Source: Magnolia sinica
Taxonomy: Eukaryota; Streptophyta; Magnoliopsida; Magnoliales; Magnoliaceae
Assembly (NCBI RefSeq): GCF_029962835.1
Contig: NC_080582.1
Span: forward strand, 26,420,032-26,484,031
Length of the DNA: 64,000 bases
Direction: 5' to 3'
Shown: in pieces, positions 23,167 through 35,737 of the stretch
Layout of the letters: every line of letters begins with the position of its first letter
Numbering within the stretch: the stretch's first letter is position 1
Notes under the pieces: model-generated
Told to the model about the DNA's origin: nothing
The model's database searches: none
The model's input: only the letters and a program-made list of their open reading frames with translations
Position numbers and translations under genes: made by a program

Positions 23167-26100
23167 TGTAACACCCCGTACTTTTCAGTACTTGGCCGTT
23201 ACCATGAAGACTTAATTTAGTTAATGCAAACCCGATTTATGTGAACATTCATATACTCTAGCCTAAATCCGACCGTTAGGGATAACCTTTATTCGTAGAT
23301 CGAACCCCCGCCATTTAGTTTTAAGTTGGACTATCTCATCATCTTGGGATTCACATTTAACCGTAGAGGACTTGATTCTAGGTACTCAATTGGCATAAAA
23401 ATGTTAGATAACACTTTTTAGATTGATTAAGCCACACCAAAATCAATTTTGAGACCAAGAGCCACTTGATCCATACTTCATTGGCTTCAAGACCCCTAGG
23501 AGTGTAAATTGTCTCTCAAGTACTTATATAGGCTATCCAACTATGGTAACCACTCTCAAATTCGCTCCAGAATGGGCAAGGGAGCTGTAGAAACTGTGGG
23601 ATTCAAATTTGGAAATAATCCAACCATTGAGTACGCAGGAATCACAACCCGAACCCAAAAATAAAGGTGATGTGGCCAATCAGTGCAAGGTAACATTAAT
23701 ATAAATGAAATAGTGGTCCTCGGTGACTTTCTAGTTAGATGAACGGTTCAGATTGCATGATTGGACCACATATTGTCGACGGATCGATGATGATTAGCCC
23801 TCGATGGCCATATTTCAGTTAAAATGGTCCACTTAAGTTATGGATACGTCTCATCCTTTGGGCTGGGTCTTAAATCAAGCGGACTAAATGAATGAACGAA
23901 GCAGATTTGTTGGATTCATCATAATGGGCCCCACATTCATCGCGTGTGCATGGCATGTGCGTGCGCTCGCGTGCACCAGACCTCCAGTGCGATCAAATGA
24001 GCGTTGACCCGCGCTCGTCCGAAAAAGGAAATTTTCTTCCTTCTTTCGTTTCCCGCCCGAGCCAACTCAAACCGACAGCATCCGTTTGGCTTAGATAGCC
24101 CCACCAATTTCTGATCCAAACCGTCTATCTGGTATGCATGTTAAATCCGTACAAATTACCAAAGGTTCACACAATGAATCATACGTGCAGCCGCACAAAC
24201 ACGGGGGAAATTAGGCCGTGTGCAACCACTCTTCTGAAAACGGAAAGTTCCGTCCTTTCTCCCCTTCCACGCTGGTGATTCGCGTGATGCTGAATCCACG
24301 AATCTTAGCCATTGGAGCGAGCTCATCCCGACTATCCATTTCCTCGTGGTTTAGGGCTACCTTAACAAGGTGAAAACCATGGCAGGTTTTGGTTTTACCG
24401 GCCGTACTTGAAGGCTGCTGCAAACCGCTATAATCCAGGCCGTGCATTCTCCATCCGACGGTCTCAAATTGGTTAAGGCTTCAAAAGAAGGAAACATATG
24501 ACAAGGGATTCGTTGCCTCCATCCCTTGAAGCCACTCCTTCCAAAACTCAAACCCACCATCCCAACTGGTTCGAAGCTTCGAAACCAGCAGTCGGGAAGC
24601 ATGTTAGGATCAGGCAGAACCGATCCTATGAAGCAGAACGAAGGAAGGATCATCGGATGTCGATCTGCCATTAATGGCCAGCTCGTCTTATCCACCAAGC
24701 TGCGCTAACTCAGTCCGAGTCTAAGCCGAGTCCAGACCTTGTTGGGCCATCAGACAAGGCTTATGGAGAGAGAGAGAGAGAGAAGTAAAAGGAAGAAGGA
24801 GATAAGAAGGGAGAAGATAGAGTAGGCTGCTGTCGAGTCGGATCAGCACGTTGTTGCCACATTGTGTTGCTGCTCGAGCTGCAGACCACTGATTTGCTGG
24901 GTCACGAGGGCGGGACGCTGCAGAGAAAGAAGAAAAGGTAAACAAAGAAAGGAAGAAGGGAGTGAGGAAGAGAAAAGAGAAAGGAAAAGGGACGTTGGTC
25001 CCTTCCTCGGGTTGCTGCCACATCACGTTGGAGTGACTCGGGCGGAGTTTCTGCCATGACATTGTCCACTTGAGCTCTGCCCGAGTCTAGATGTTGCTAG
25101 ACTTGTCAGAGTCGTCAGCTTGTCGTGTTGGGCAAGCTCAATCACGTCCAGGAACTGCTGGACATTCCAACAAGGAAGGTGAGGTGAGGAGAGAGAGAAA
25201 ACAATAAGAGGAAGGAAGGAAGGAAAAGGAAGAAGAGAGATTTGGGTTGTTTTTGCAACTACCAAGTCAACTCGGTGGAGTTGGGCTGTGTTTGGGTTGG
25301 CTTACTCTAGCCTTGTACCTGTTAGGTGATGTAAACCCAAAGTGAGGTTCATTTTAAGTCACCGAGATAAAGGTAAGCCGAAACTCATTTACATCCAATT
25401 GTTACTGAGTTGACTCAGTGAGTTTTTACTAAATATATTGACAGTGGATAGCCAAGTACTAACTATTTTTCTTGATGTTTTGTTTGGGTTGTGGTCACAT
25501 ATTGTCAAGTAGATTTGACTCTATCGGGCTACATTCGTGCTATCTAGCAGGACACATGACTAGGTTACGTGACCAAGGTGAGGACTCACCCTTTGAGCTT
25601 CCCACTTAATTTCATCAATTTAGACATAGACGATGTCTTGATTCTTCTCATCGAGTTACTTATCTTACTATGTGAATATGTTAATATGTTGCGTAATTGA
25701 TTCCTGTGTTAGATAATTTACATATCTTTTTAGTTATAACAAGTATAAATGATTGATGATGACATACTACCCTTAGTTGTACATTGTTAATTAACTATAT
25801 GCTTGTTGTTTGTGATTAAGTGATATAATGAATAAAACTCGTCATGAACTCACCATCTTACGGTCCATATTTGACTTACGCAGGTTGAATCACACATCTG
25901 CCTTACATGGCTCGGATCACACTTTACCTTACATGGCTTGGACCGCATATTTATCGTATGTGGTTTGGATTGCTTATTTGCCCTTCATGGCTTTGTTGGA
26001 ACATTGGTGCCCTTTTGTGGCTTGTTGGTCATATTCGCATATATTGTTGATTTTTAGGTCATTATGCAGAGTTCGTTATGATTTTTCGGTGGAGCTGAAG

Positions 26101-27450
26101 TTCGTTTATCGATTTCTAGCCATCTTGTGGAGTTCATGCAATTTTCAAATGACCCCGGAGTTCCCATGTTGATTCTCTATTCATCTTACGGAGTTCAGTC
26201 GTACTGTGATTTCCAGGTGGATCATAAGTTCGCTTATCGATTTTCTAGTCATCTTGTGGAGTTCACGTACGATATGATTTCCGGGTGAAGTAGAGGTTTA
26301 TATGTTGGTTTCCTAGCCATCTTGCGGTGTTCAGTCGTACCATGATTTTCGAGTGGAGCTGAAGTTCGCTTATCAATTTTCTAGCCATCTTGCGAAGTTC
26401 ACGTACGATATGATTTTTGGGTGGTTAAGAGTTTGTATGTTGATTGTTTCTTCACCTTACGGTGTTCAGTCGTACCATGATTTCTGGGTGGAGCTGAAGT
26501 TTGCTTATCGATTTTCTAGGCATCTTGCAGAGTTCATGTACGATATGATTTTCGGGTGAAGTAGATATTTATATGCTGACTCTCCCTTCAATTTGCGGAG
26601 TTCAGTCGTACCATGATTTTTGGGTGGAGTTGATGTTCACTTATCGATTTTCTAGTCATCATGTGGAGTTCATGTACGATATGATTTCCGGGTGAAGTAG
26701 AGGTTTAAAGGTTGATTTTCTATTCACCTTACGGATTTCACTTGTTCCATGATTTCTGGATAGAGCTGAAGTTCACTTATCAATTTTCTAGCCATCATGC
26801 GGAGTTCACGTACAATGTGATTTTCAGGTGCAATAGAAAGTTGCATGATTGATTATTTGACCATCTGGACATTTTCCTTGCATTGCAATTAATATTACAT
26901 TTTGCTTATGATTAGATTATGTTGATTGGCTAAATTTTTGAGTATATGATCATGATTATGAATTGCCCTGTTTAATATATCTATTCTCATGTCTTGCGAT
27001 CTATACTTGATTATGAATGATGATCAGTGTGAAATCTTAGAGGGTGCTCCTCACTGCGATAGCCATTGACGCTATCAAACTGTAATAGTAGATGCAGGTG
27101 TAGAGTGAGCCGATGTCATTCACTGGGTCGCTAGAGCAAATCGGGTAGCAGGGGAGCTAGACAGGGTCCCTACAGCCCATGTTGAGCTCCATCATTAGAC
27201 GATAGATTTATACCTTTATTTAATAAACTTTGTTATTTGAAATTTTATAAGTCCTGTATGGGTGCTACATTTGAAATTTTGTGATGATCAGAATATTTTT
27301 ATACAATGCATGGTTTATTCTGCCAACATAATTTGCTGCTAACTCTGATTAATGATAAGCGGTTCAAATTTATACTGAATTTTGAAGGCTAACACTTGGG
27401 TTTTTGAAGAACGAGTCATATACTTAAGTTCCAAAAATCGGGACGTTATA
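23167..27450 (+). repeat. Gypsy 5' LTR, 4284 bp
   Basis: It begins TGTAACACC and ends GTTATA (decayed GTTACA) directly before the primer-binding site. Compared with the 3' LTR it has about 1.3 kb extra (about 24649-25942), a stretch rich in purines and carrying a short GA tract near 24769. It includes a tandem array at 26040-26840. Confidence 0.85.
26040..26840 (+). repeat. Tandem array, unit about 132 bp, in the Gypsy 5' LTR
   Basis: Six or so copies built on GTCGTACCATGATTTC, GAGCTGAAGTTCGCTTATCG, TTCTAGCCATCTTGCGGAGT and CACGTACGATATGATTT. Successive starts (about 26205, 26336, 26469, 26606 and 26738) give a 131-137 bp period. The matching array in the 3' LTR lies at 31440-32180. Confidence 0.8.
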
Positions 27451-27453
27451 AGT

Positions 27454-27464
27454 TGGTATCAGAG
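27454..27464 (+). other. Gypsy primer-binding site
   Basis: TGGTATCAGAG, three bases after the 5' LTR, matches the complement of the 3' end of initiator Met-tRNA used by many plant LTR elements. Confidence 0.8.
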
Positions 27465-27925
27465 TGAGTCTAGATAAACTAGGCCTTGGGGAAAAACATG
27501 ACTTATATGACTTCAAATAATCCATGGTTGTATTGAAGAAATTAGGGACTTGAAACTAGGTTTAATTCCCTTAGTTTTAGGGTAATTCGTGAACTTAGAA
27601 ATCCAAAATTTCAGGCTCCCATGAAAATATCTAGGGTAGCCATTGAACTTAGAAACACAAATTTAGGTGTTGTGGAAAGTTTGGTTAAATTCAAGAACTC
27701 ATAAGTTTAGACCCCTTGTAATCCATCTCAGGACACAAATATAAGCATAAGATTATCGTAGGACCTTGGCTATAGGTCGAAGATTAGAAGGTGTGGGTAT
27801 AAGGATGCCTAAATGGTTATCTTAAGATCTTCGGAGTCTTGTTGCACCTACTCGCAAAGGATAGGGAGTTGTCGAGCACACATAAATTGTTTTGACCATG
27901 ATAAATCATTTCTTTTAACAGGATT

Positions 27926-29130
27926 ATGGCCCCAAAATCCCGTCGCCCGAATCCGCAGACTATTGATTTATTAACTTCACCGACAAATGTAGTTGTTAGG
28001 GAAGAGGGTCCTGAGCGCTCTCATGTACCTCTAGTCAGGCCAAGTAGCCCAGGAAGAGGGCCACCATCAGAAGATATCGCTTCTCAACTACCTGCGGGTC
28101 TTGATGGCACCCCTCCATCAAATGCACAACATGAAGCTCCACGTGGCGATGTTATTAGCCAGATGACTACCATTATAAAACAACAACAGGCTTCGATCGC
28201 CACACTGTTAGAGGCTCTCCAACATAATATGCATGCATCAGCCTGGAAGACTAAAGAGGTTAGTGGGGGAAATCTGTTTGAAAGGTTTCATAAGTTAAGG
28301 CCACCGTCCTTCTCGGGAGCACCAGATCCATTTCTAGCAGAACACTAGCTGAATAAAATGGCCAAGATGATGAAACCGCTAGATTGTTCAGATGCCCAGA
28401 AGATTGTTCTCGCCACTTATGCCTTGGAAGGCGAGGCTGATACATGGTGGGAAAGCGTGCTAAGAAGAGTCACATCTGATTATGAGTGGACTTTGACTAA
28501 GTTTAGGAAGAGGTTCAATGAAAAATGCTCTCCTCCATGCTATTGTCACAAGAAAATATCCGAGTTTCTTAAGTTGAAGTAGGGAAGTATGTCGGTGTCT
28601 TAATATGAAGCGCGCCTTGATGAATTGTCACAATATGCACTAAAGGCTGTTGAAGACGAAGAATATAAATTGTAAAAGTTTAAGAAAGGTCTCCGACCTG
28701 AAATTCAGTCGAGATTGTGCACCTTCGACTTTACTGGCTTCGCTGATATCGTGGACAAAGCCATGCGAATAGAGAGCGTATGGCCAAAACACGTTCTCTT
28801 ATTCGAGTTCAGTAAGTAAAGCCAAGACGGCACCATCTTCATCTCATATGACTGAGAAGAAGGTGAAATTAATGTCTCACCCAACTCATTCTTCAGGTCA
28901 GGATAAGCTTTGCAGCTATTGTGGAAGGCCAGATCACTTCTTAAAGCAATGTTTTAAGAAACAATGAGATGAGAGGATCTTCCCTCTAGTACAACGACTT
29001 CAGCCACCGATTCAGGCTTCTTCAAATCCTGCTCAAGCCTCGCGACCTCAAGCACGAGAATGAGGAACTCATCGCATGTACGCCTTGGATACACCAAACC
29101 CTGAGCCAGCCCACCAAGGTATGATCTTTA
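27926..29130 (+). pseudogene. Gypsy gag pseudogene with zinc knuckle
   Basis: The frame opens MAPKSRRPNPQ at 27926. It contains FERFHKLRPPSFSGAPDP, then after a stop at 28346 continues in the same frame with the Retrotrans_gag signature (ALEGEADTWWESV ... WTLTKFRKRFNEK). Further stops lie near 28580, 28600 and 28672. A CCHC knuckle CSYCGRPDHFLKQC is at about 28915-28956. Nucleocapsid-like but broken by at least five stops. Pol domains do not follow. Confidence 0.82.
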
Positions 29131-29299
29131 CGAATCTTCCTTCTTAGTTACATAGTAGTTAGTGAGGATTAAGAGTTTTTGAATGTGTAGTAATGCGACT
29201 TTAACAATTTGAAATAATTAAATTATAGATTTGAGAATAGCACCCCATATAGTTAAAATGCAAAGTTAAAGTATAATGGACCATTTAGGCTTATTCTTT

Positions 29300-29442
29300 T
29301 ACCCCTAATCCATAGCTCAAGTGGTAGACTGAGTGAAAGATACCTTGTTTCAACACTGAGGTCTTGGTATCGATCCCTAGTGGGGGTGGCTAACAGTGTA
29401 GTGTCAACTGACAGGGGTGTACTAACAAGCTAAAAAAAAAAA
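29300..29442 (+). mobile_element. tRNA-derived SINE with target duplication
   Basis: Box A-like TAGCTCAAGTGG at 29313-29324 and box B-like GGTATCGATCCC at 29366-29377 are spaced as in tRNA-derived SINEs. The unit ends in an A-run (29432-29442). It is flanked by CTTATTCTTT on both sides (29290-29299 and 29443-29452), an exact 10-bp target duplication. It inserted into the Gypsy interior. Confidence 0.82.
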
Positions 29443-29851
29443 CTTATTCTTTAGGAAAACAGGAAATTAAGTAACATATCTCAAATGACTAAAATGATCA
29501 GGAACACGAACTGACAGAACCATGTCTAAACAAAGTATATGTGGTTTGACGTGAATTCTAAATCCTAATTATTACAATGATTCTTAATGCCATGATCAAG
29601 CAGAAGATCGATACTCACTGGCATTAATAAGGATATTAGCAAACTCATTGCCTGGCCAGGCAGAAGTTTAGCGTATTAGGTTCAAACCTACTATAACTGT
29701 CCTTCCGTGTTGCCTGAATAATTAGAATGTGAGATTTCTTTTAAATAATAGTAAGATATCCGCTTACCTTAGATGGTAAGAAACTATTCTCGATTTCATT
29801 CATGATGGAAGAATTGAATTTCGAGACAAAATTCTTTTTAAGGGAGTAGAT

Positions 29852-32793
29852 TGTAACACCCAGTACTTTTCAGTACTCGGGTGTTACCATGAAGACCAAA
29901 TTTGGTAAACGTGAACCCGATTTATGTGAACATTTACATACTCTAGCTTAAATCCGACCGTTAGAGGTAACCTTTATTTGTAGATCAAGTCATCCTGCCA
30001 TTTAGTTTCAAGTTGGACTATCTCATCATCCAGGGATTCACATTTAATCGCAGAGGACTTGATTCTAGGGACTTAATTGGCATAAAATGTTAGATAACAC
30101 TTTGTTAGATTGATTAAGCCACACCAAAATCAATTTTGAGACCAAGAGCCACTTGATCCACACTTCATTGGCTTCAAGACCCTTGGGAGTGTAAACTATC
30201 TCTCAAGTACTCATAACGGCTATCCAACTATGGTAACCAATCTCAAATTCGCTCCAAAATGGGCAAGGGAACTGTAGAAACTGTGGGAGTCGAATTTGGA
30301 AATAATCCAACCATCGAGTAGGCGAGAATCGGAACCCAAACCCAAAAACAAAGCTGATGTGGCCAATCAGTGTAAGGTAACATCAATGTAAATGAAATAG
30401 TGGCCCTCGGTGACTTGCTAGTTAGATGAACGGTTCATATTGCATAATTGGACCACATATTGTTGACAGATCGACAATGATTGGCCCTCAATGGCCATAT
30501 TTCAGTTAATATGGTCCACTTAAGTTATGGATACATCTCATCCTTTGGGCTGGGTCTTAAATTAGGTGGACAAAAATGAATGGACGGAGCGGATTTGTAG
30601 GCTTCATTGCAGTGCGCCCCACATTCATCGTGAGTACACAACATGTGTGTGCACTCACAGTGCACTAGACCTCCAGCGTAGTCAAATGAGCGCTGACCCG
30701 CGCTCGTCCGAAAAAGGAAATTTTCTTCCTTCTTTCATTTCTCGCCCGAGCCAACTCAAACGGACAACATCCATTTGGCTTAGATATGCCCCACCAATTT
30801 TTTTATCCAAACTGTCTATCTGGTAGGCGTGTTGAATCCATCCAAACTACTAAAGGTTCACATGATGAATCATACGTGCAGTCGCACAAACATGGGGTGC
30901 AATTAGGCCATGTGCAACCACTCTTCCAAAAACGGAATGTTCCGTCCTTTCTCCTCTTCCACGCTGGTGATCCGCATGATGTTGAATCCATACATCTTAG
31001 CCGTTGGAGCGAGCTCATCCGGACCATCCATTTCCTCGTAGTTTAGGGCTCCCTTAACAAGGTGAAAACCATGACCGGTTTTGGTTTTACCAGCTGTACT
31101 TGAAGGCTACTGCAAACCCCTATAATCCAGGCCATGTATTCTCCATCCGACGGTCTCAAATTGCTTAGGGCTTTAAAAGAAGGAAATATATAACAAGGGA
31201 TTCGTTGTCTCCATCCCTTGCAGCCATTCCTTCCAAAACTCAAACCCACCATCTTAACTGAAGCTTTGAAACTAGCAGTCGGTAAGCATGTTAGGATCAG
31301 GCAGAACCGATCCTACGAAGCAGAACGAAGGAAGGGCATATTTGCCCTATGTGGCTTGGATCGCTTATTTGCCCTTCATGGCTTTGCTGGAACATTGGTA
31401 CCCTTTTGTGGCTTTTTGGTCATATTTGCATATATTGTTGTTTTTCAGGTCATTATGGGGAGTTCGTTATGATTTTCGGGTGGAGCTGAAGTTCATTTAT
31501 CGATTTTCTAGCCATCTTGCGGAGTTCATGCGATTTTTGAATGATGTCGGAGTTCCCATGTTAATTCTCTCTTCATCTTGTGAAGTTTAGTCATACTGTG
31601 ATTTCCGAGTGGAGCTGAAGTTCACTTATCGATTTTCTATCCATCTTGCGGAGTTCACGTACAATATGATTTTTAAGTGAAGTAGAGGTTTGTACGTTGG
31701 TTTCCTAGCCATCTTGCGTGGAGCTGAAGTTCGCTTATCAATTTTCTAGCCATCTTGCAGAGTTCACGTACGATATGAATTTCAGGTGTTTTAGAGTTTG
31801 TATGTTGATTGTCTCTTCAACTTGTGATGTTCAGTCGTAACATGATTTCCGGGTGGAGCTGAAGTTCGCCTATCGATTTTCTAGGCATCTTGCAGAGTTC
31901 ACATACAATATGATTTTCAGGTGAAGTAGATATTTGTATGCTGACTCTCCCTTCAATTTGTGAAGTTTAGTCGTACAATGATTTCCGGGTGGAGTTGAAG
32001 TTCGCTTATCAATTTTCTAGCCATATCGTGGAGTTTACGTACGATATGATTTTCGGATAAAGTAGAGGTTTAAAGGTTTATTTTCTATTCACCTTACAGA
32101 TTTCACTTGTACCATGATTTCTGGGTGAAGCTGAAGTTCACTTATCGATTTTCTTGCCATCATACAGAGTTTACGTACAATGTGATTTTTGGGTGCATTA
32201 GAAAGTCGCATGATTGATTATTTGACTATCTGGACATTTCCCTTGCATTGCAATTGATATTACATTTTGCTTATGATGAGATTATGTTGATTGGCTAAAT
32301 TTTTTAGTATATGATTATGATTATGAATTGCCCTGTTTAATATATTTATTCTCATGACTTGCGATCTATACTAGATTATAAATAATGAGTGTGAAATCTT
32401 AGAGGGTGCTCCTCACTGTGATAGCCATTAACGCTATCAAACCGTAACAATTGATGTAGGTGTAGAGTGAGTCGATGTCGTTCATTGGGTTGCTAGAGCA
32501 GATCAGGTAGTAGAGGAGCTAGATGGGGTCCTTACGGCTCATGTTGAGCTTCATAATTAGACGATAGATTTCTACCTTTATTTAATGAACTTTGTTATTT
32601 GGGATGGGCGCTACATTTGAAATTTTGTGATGATCGGAATGTTTTTATATAATACATGGTTTATTCCGCCAACAGTTGTTGCTAACTCTGATTAGTGATA
32701 AGCGGTTCAAATGTACACTGAATTTTAAAGGCTAACACTTGGGTTTTTGGAGAATGAATCATATACTCGGGTTCCAAAAACCAGAGCGTTACA
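29852..32793 (+). repeat. Gypsy 3' LTR, 2942 bp
   Basis: It begins TGTAACACCCAGTACTTTTC and ends GAGCGTTACA. It is collinear with the 5' LTR except for a gap of about 1.3 kb at GAAGGAAGGGCATATTTGCC (near 31336). It includes the tandem array at 31440-32180. Confidence 0.85.
31440..32180 (+). repeat. Tandem array, unit about 132 bp, in the Gypsy 3' LTR
   Basis: Same unit as 26040-26840 (GAGCTGAAGTTC.., TTCTAGCCATCTTGCGGAGT), with some units shortened. Confidence 0.78.
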
Positions 32794-33122
32794 TTATGAT
32801 TTATGGCTTAAATCGTCCCAAGGACAAGGTAGATGGACAAACATCAATCTCTCAATTTCCTCTTTTTACTCTCGTTGTTGCTTAATGTGTTATTCACAAG
32901 ATAGCATCTTCCTATTTATAAGAAAGGATAGAGAGTTTGGATGAGATCAAAAATTATTCGGTCTTATCCCTATCTCTTCATCTAAATCTTCATTTAAAGT
33001 TGAATTTGAAATTCAACTTCAAATGGAAGAAAGAAAATTGATTAATAAAAAGAGACCTAACCTTATGGGACCCACCCACTAATGATTGCCTACTAGTGGG
33101 CCCCACTGGCCTATGTTAAACA

Positions 33123-33463
33123 TCTCCCACTCAATCACATTGTGAGATAGGTACACAAAAAAATTTGTCCATCTAACTTGCCTAATAACAATCAAAACTA
33201 AACATCGTGATCAAAGAATCAGAGGCGTGGGACCAGCTGGATCACTGTAATCTTCTCACATGTGTTTAAGTATTAAGTGACCACCTAACTAGTACTCAAT
33301 AACTCAAGTTTTACATGCCTGTTTAGTCCGCATGACCACACCGAATGTAGTTAACTCCCGATCTAGAGTACTCAGCTAACATATGCACTTATCCAACTTA
33401 TCGAGTTATTCTGAAAACTCAATTTTCACAAACTTGGAATTAAACTAATTTAAAGCAATACAT

Positions 33464-33522
<59 letters not shown>

Positions 33523-34337
33523 TCTATAAAAAACTTGATATTACTGGCGGATAAGTCTTCAAGTGAGTATTTATAGTTCTAAAAACTTGGTGTAACTGTC
33601 ACAGGATCTTCCCCACATAGATGTATAATTTGGAATCAATCAAGTTGCTTTCCTAACGTAATTGAGTCTAGCCAATCAAGGGTCTTTCGTCATAAGACAC
33701 TAAAGTAGCAACACTCAATCTCATCCTAATATACACAAGAGGAGGGTAGTTAAGGACACAACGTGTCACCTACGGGACTGGCTACTCGCACGTTACAATG
33801 ATTAGATCGAATCAAAGCAATCTGTAGGTAAAAGGTCCTAGCACGTGACTACAATACACGCCGTAAAGTAGACAATATTAGATATATGTCGGGTCTATAA
33901 TGCGAAGTTCATTTCACATGAGGTACGACTCATCTCATAATCTCACAACCTGACTATTAATTTAGGCCATAACATTGATCGCATGTAAAGTAATGGTGTG
34001 ATTATGCTATTCTACATAATCAGTCTCATATTCAATCTTTCAAGACTGTAAGCGGATATGACTCACTCATATCCTCTTCTTTTATTATTCGTAATAAAGA
34101 GAAGTCCATACCTCAGTGTATGAACATCGTCCCAAATAAACTTCTCTTGTACATTCAAGGTTGGTCAACCCATGTGAGTGGGTGACCGGCTTGCCAACAA
34201 TAAGTAGAAATCCTACATGATCTCATGGTAAATGTTGATGATCTATAAACATATTCTATATAAGTACTCAATACTGAATAAATGGAATGTGTTATTTATT
34301 AATGAAAGATCAAAGGTACTAGATACAAGCATATCAA
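33123..34337 (-). other. Copia 3' non-coding region between RNase H and LTR
   Basis: About 1.2 kb without recognisable coding. A purine tract borders the LTR at 33123-33136 (minus strand). A CATA/TA microsatellite occupies 33459-33521. No envelope-like frame is seen. Confidence 0.6.
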
Positions 34338-35737
34338 TCAAGCTCTTCTCAATCCCATCTGTCTGACGTGAACCTGAAATAGATCTCTAGCTATAGGTTT
34401 CGTCATGGGATCAACCATCATCTCCTTAGTAGAAATGTAGTTGAAGGCGACCTTCTTATCTCTCTCTTGATCACAGACGGAATGATACTTGATCTCAATG
34501 TGCTTAGACTTCTGGTGGTGTTTAACGTCCTTTACCAAGTCAATGGAAAAAATATTTTTATCGTCAGTGATATAGGTTGACGAATGATTGGTACAACACA
34601 CAGACTTAGTAAAAATCTGTGAACTCATACACACTTCTGAACTATAGCACAACATGCAATGTACTCGGCCTCTATAGATGAAGGAGCCGTGGATGTTTGT
34701 TTCTTCCTCGACAATGAGATAACTCTCCCTCCGAGTAAGAAGACATATCCTGAAGTAGACCTTCCATCGTCGACGTCATTATCCCAAGCAGCATCAGAAT
34801 ATCCTTTAAGCTCGAGACTCGTGCCTTCATAACACAATATTAGGTCTTTCGTTCCTCTGAGATAGGGGAATATATGTTTGACGACTTGCCAATGAGACTG
34901 TCCCGGGTTACTCTGATAACAACTGACTATGCCAACTGCATAACTAATATCCAGCCTGGTGCAAAACATAGCATACGTTAAGCTCCATACTGCGCTTGTA
35001 TAAGGTATTGAGGATATAACCAATTTCTCGGCTTTAGTCTGGTGACACGATTTTCTATCTAAGTTGGTAGCTTTGTCCATAGGGGTTTCAACAGCTTTTG
35101 AAATTTTCATCTTGAATCGCTTTAAGATCTTTTGTATATAAGTGGCTTGAGATAAGCTTAAGAATTTCCTAGGGCGATCATCATGGTTTTTACTCCAAGA
35201 ATAATGTTAGCTTCACCAAGATCTTTCATCTCAAAGTTTGAGAATAGCCAATCTTTAGTCAACATCAACAATTGCATGTCATTATCAGCTAGCAGGATAT
35301 CGTCTACATATAGAGATAGTATCAGAAAAGATCTTTCAGACTGTTTCATATATACACAATGATCTTCTTCACTTATCATGAATCCAAAAGTAGTGATGGC
35401 TAAGTGGAACCTTATGTACCACCGTCTTGAAGATTGCTTAGACCATATATAGATTTCAACAACTTCAGAGTTTCTTTCGATGTTTTTTGTCTACATAACG
35501 TATGGGTTGTTGCATATATATTTCTTCATTCAAGTGACCATTTAAGAATGCAGTTTTTACATCCATCTAATATAATTCTAAGTTTAAACTTGCGACAATG
35601 GACAAGATAATATGGATTGAAGAGAACTTTACAATAGGTGAAAAAGTCTCATCGCAATCAATGCTTTCTTTTAGTGTGAAACCTTTAACAACTAATTGTG
35701 TTTTGTACTTGTCCACTGTACCATCTTCCTTTCTTTT
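34338..35737 (-). pseudogene. Copia reverse transcriptase and RNase H pseudogene
   Basis: On the minus strand: RKEDGTVDKYK at the edge of the inserted block, DETFSPIVKFSSI, YQMDVKTAFLNGHLNEEIYM, then the catalytic LYVDDILLADNDM (about 35290-35325), NFEMKDLGEANIILG, and RNase H segments LELKGYSDAAWDNDVDDGRS and SIEAEYIACC, followed by HIEIKYHSVCD. Several stops and frame changes interrupt it. The YVDD and GYSDAAW/EAEY signatures place it in Copia. Its N-terminal continuation lies at 41497, across the inserted block. Confidence 0.9.

Larger units (their letters stand above)
23167..32793 (+). mobile_element. Gag-only Gypsy (chromovirus-like) element nested in the Copia LTR
   Basis: It starts TGTAACACCCC and ends GCGTTACA, with 5-bp flanks TTACG and TTATG. 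It has two LTRs (23167-27450 and 29852-32793), a Met-tRNA primer-binding site at 27454-27464 and a purine tract before the second LTR (about 29838-29849). The interior is only 2.4 kb and encodes a decayed gag. Protease, RT, RNase H and integrase are absent apart from a short pol-end remnant (about 29800-29850). It is non-autonomous, either by deletion or by origin. Confidence 0.88.
22996..33122 (-). repeat. Copia 3' LTR, split in two
   Basis: The pieces 22996-23166 (171 bp) and 32799-33122 (324 bp) align with 45495-45665 (171 bp) and 45666-45989 (324 bp) respectively. Divergence between the LTRs is visible throughout, so the insertion is old. The first dinucleotide is TA where the other copy has TG. 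Confidence 0.88.

Noticed and set aside
34338..35110. Functional RNase H or integrase gene
   Set aside because: Stops, frame changes and interruption by an inserted block show a dead Copia pol.
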